Part shown: positions 63,012 through 64,000 of the stretch, one piece after another
How positions within the stretch are numbered: position 1 is the first letter of the stretch
Layout: each line of letters starts with the position of its first letter
Origin: Pipra filicauda
Taxonomy: Eukaryota > Chordata > Aves > Passeriformes > Pipridae
NCBI RefSeq assembly: GCF_003945595.2
Contig: NW_024104761.1
Coordinates: forward strand, 62,001 to 126,000
Direction: 5' to 3'
DNA: 64,000 nucleotides
Position numbers and translations under genes: made by a program
Notes under the pieces: model-generated
What the model saw: only the letters and a program-made list of their open reading frames with translations
Database searches by the model: none
Told to the model about the DNA's origin: nothing

Positions 63012-64000
63012 AATTAAAAAAACCCCAAAAACAAAACCAAAGGATTTTCCCAACATTTCCTAAAAAAATAATAATATCTGCCTTGTTTGCCAGGGAGAAA
63101 TACCATGTCTCACTGTTCCCTTTCAGCCTGTAATGGGACAGGAAGGAAGCACCCAGGCCTGGATCATGCAGCAAAAGCCTCTGAGAAGCTGCCATCCACT
63201 CATCACAGAAACAATAATTAAAACCAAAGCCCTCGGTGGATTGACCAGTGTTCAAAAATACATCCAAGAGATGCTCTTCCACGTCAGACGGCCCTGGCAT
63301 GCTCCTTCTGCACAGGCTTCCAGATGGTCCATCTTTTTAGCCCTTCCTTTATTTTAAGTGGACAGCCTGAGGCACAGCAGGACCATATCGTTGCTCCGTT
63401 TTAGAGCAGAGAAAATGAAAGTTCCCCTAGCAAAAAGGAATTATTTTTCTAAAAATAATAATAAAAAAATTAATAATTCTCAGATTTCCTTTTATTCTCC
63501 TTATTTTCCCCACACTTTTTTAGAGAGACCAGCTCAGCAGAGATTTAAAGCAGCCTATTGGTGGTTGATAGTTCCTGTACTGCAGTCACTGATTCACAGA
63601 TTAATTTATTTTTCAAGTCTAAATCATGCACTCCATGCTGAACAACCTCAAGTGCAACAGAACAGAGCCTATAAGTTATAAATCTATTTCTCAGACAGTT
63701 TTCAAGGTTTTCCAAAAGGAACCTGTTAAAATGATTTCACACTCTCTTTCAGTAAAGAAAAGAAATTAATTTCTCAGGGTCTGCTGTGGAACCATTCGAC
63801 TTCGGGTGGCAAACCTTAAATCTTGATAATTATCTACTGTTTAAGTGTGATGCTACAGCAGGTCTCAACACCGAGGGAAAAGCCCAGCCTTGCATCTCCA
63901 GGGGTTTCAGGGCTGTGAATTGAACAAGTTGCTTTTCCTGCCACCACGTTCTGAAAAAAGAGGGAAAAATCATCAAGCAGAGGCAGCACACGCAGGAGGA
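63012..64000. other. End of window, intergenic, nothing recognised
   Basis: A-rich runs at 63016-63045 and an (AAT)-type run at 63448-63478. No gene was recognised. Confidence 0.5.

Noticed and set aside
37169..64000. PTEN or a lipase-family gene neighbouring RNLS
   Set aside because: Human synteny would place PTEN beyond the 3' end of RNLS, but no PTEN or lipase exon was recognised in this interval.

Overview
The window is bird nuclear DNA. Two things show this: a recognisable vertebrate gene split by introns with GT/AG borders, and about 27 fragments of CR1 retrotransposons (the dominant avian LINE), many keeping the typical 3' end that runs into ATTCTGTG-like 8-mers. At least three CR1 subfamilies are present, including one whose 3' end reads 'CACAGAATATGCTGAG' on the opposite strand. 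That mix points to a neoavian bird, possibly a passerine; this is inference from memory of repeat families. There is no bacterial-style gene packing, and no tRNA, rRNA or CRISPR array that I can support.

The only gene I can support is RNLS (renalase) on the + strand. The window holds its last three coding exons, at 23248-23421, 33155-33330 and 36878-37030. They correspond to human exons 5, 6 and 7 and encode the final 166 residues. The splice phases join cleanly (1/2, then 0/0) and the frame is intact to a TAG stop at 37028-37030, followed by a short 3' UTR with overlapping AATAAA signals at 37138-37147. The exon at 23248 opens with a split codon, so earlier exons exist. I did not find them, and bases 1-23247 are read as part of a long upstream intron.

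From about 37170 to 64000 I recognise no gene. In mammals the 3' end of RNLS faces PTEN, so this may be the RNLS-PTEN intergenic interval. It contains CR1 fragments, a CpG-rich stretch (about 41150-42460), a weaker CpG cluster (46730-47165), a strong foldback inverted repeat (39531/39970), a diverged paired repeat (51371 and 52691) and an AT-rich hairpin region (about 52797-53018). Most long open frames in the window lie in CR1 copies, tandem repeats or GC-rich noncoding DNA and are not genes.

I found no new multi-gene system. The most unusual signals are structural: the roughly 100-bp foldback with about 94% matching arms at 39531-39970, a perfect 25-bp inverted repeat combined with a 21-bp direct repeat at 14359-14510 that looks like a template-switch scar, a five-unit minisatellite at 1491-1757, and an exon-like segment with good splice sites inside an RNLS intron (26166-26215). 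All readings were made by eye; no search or alignment program was run.
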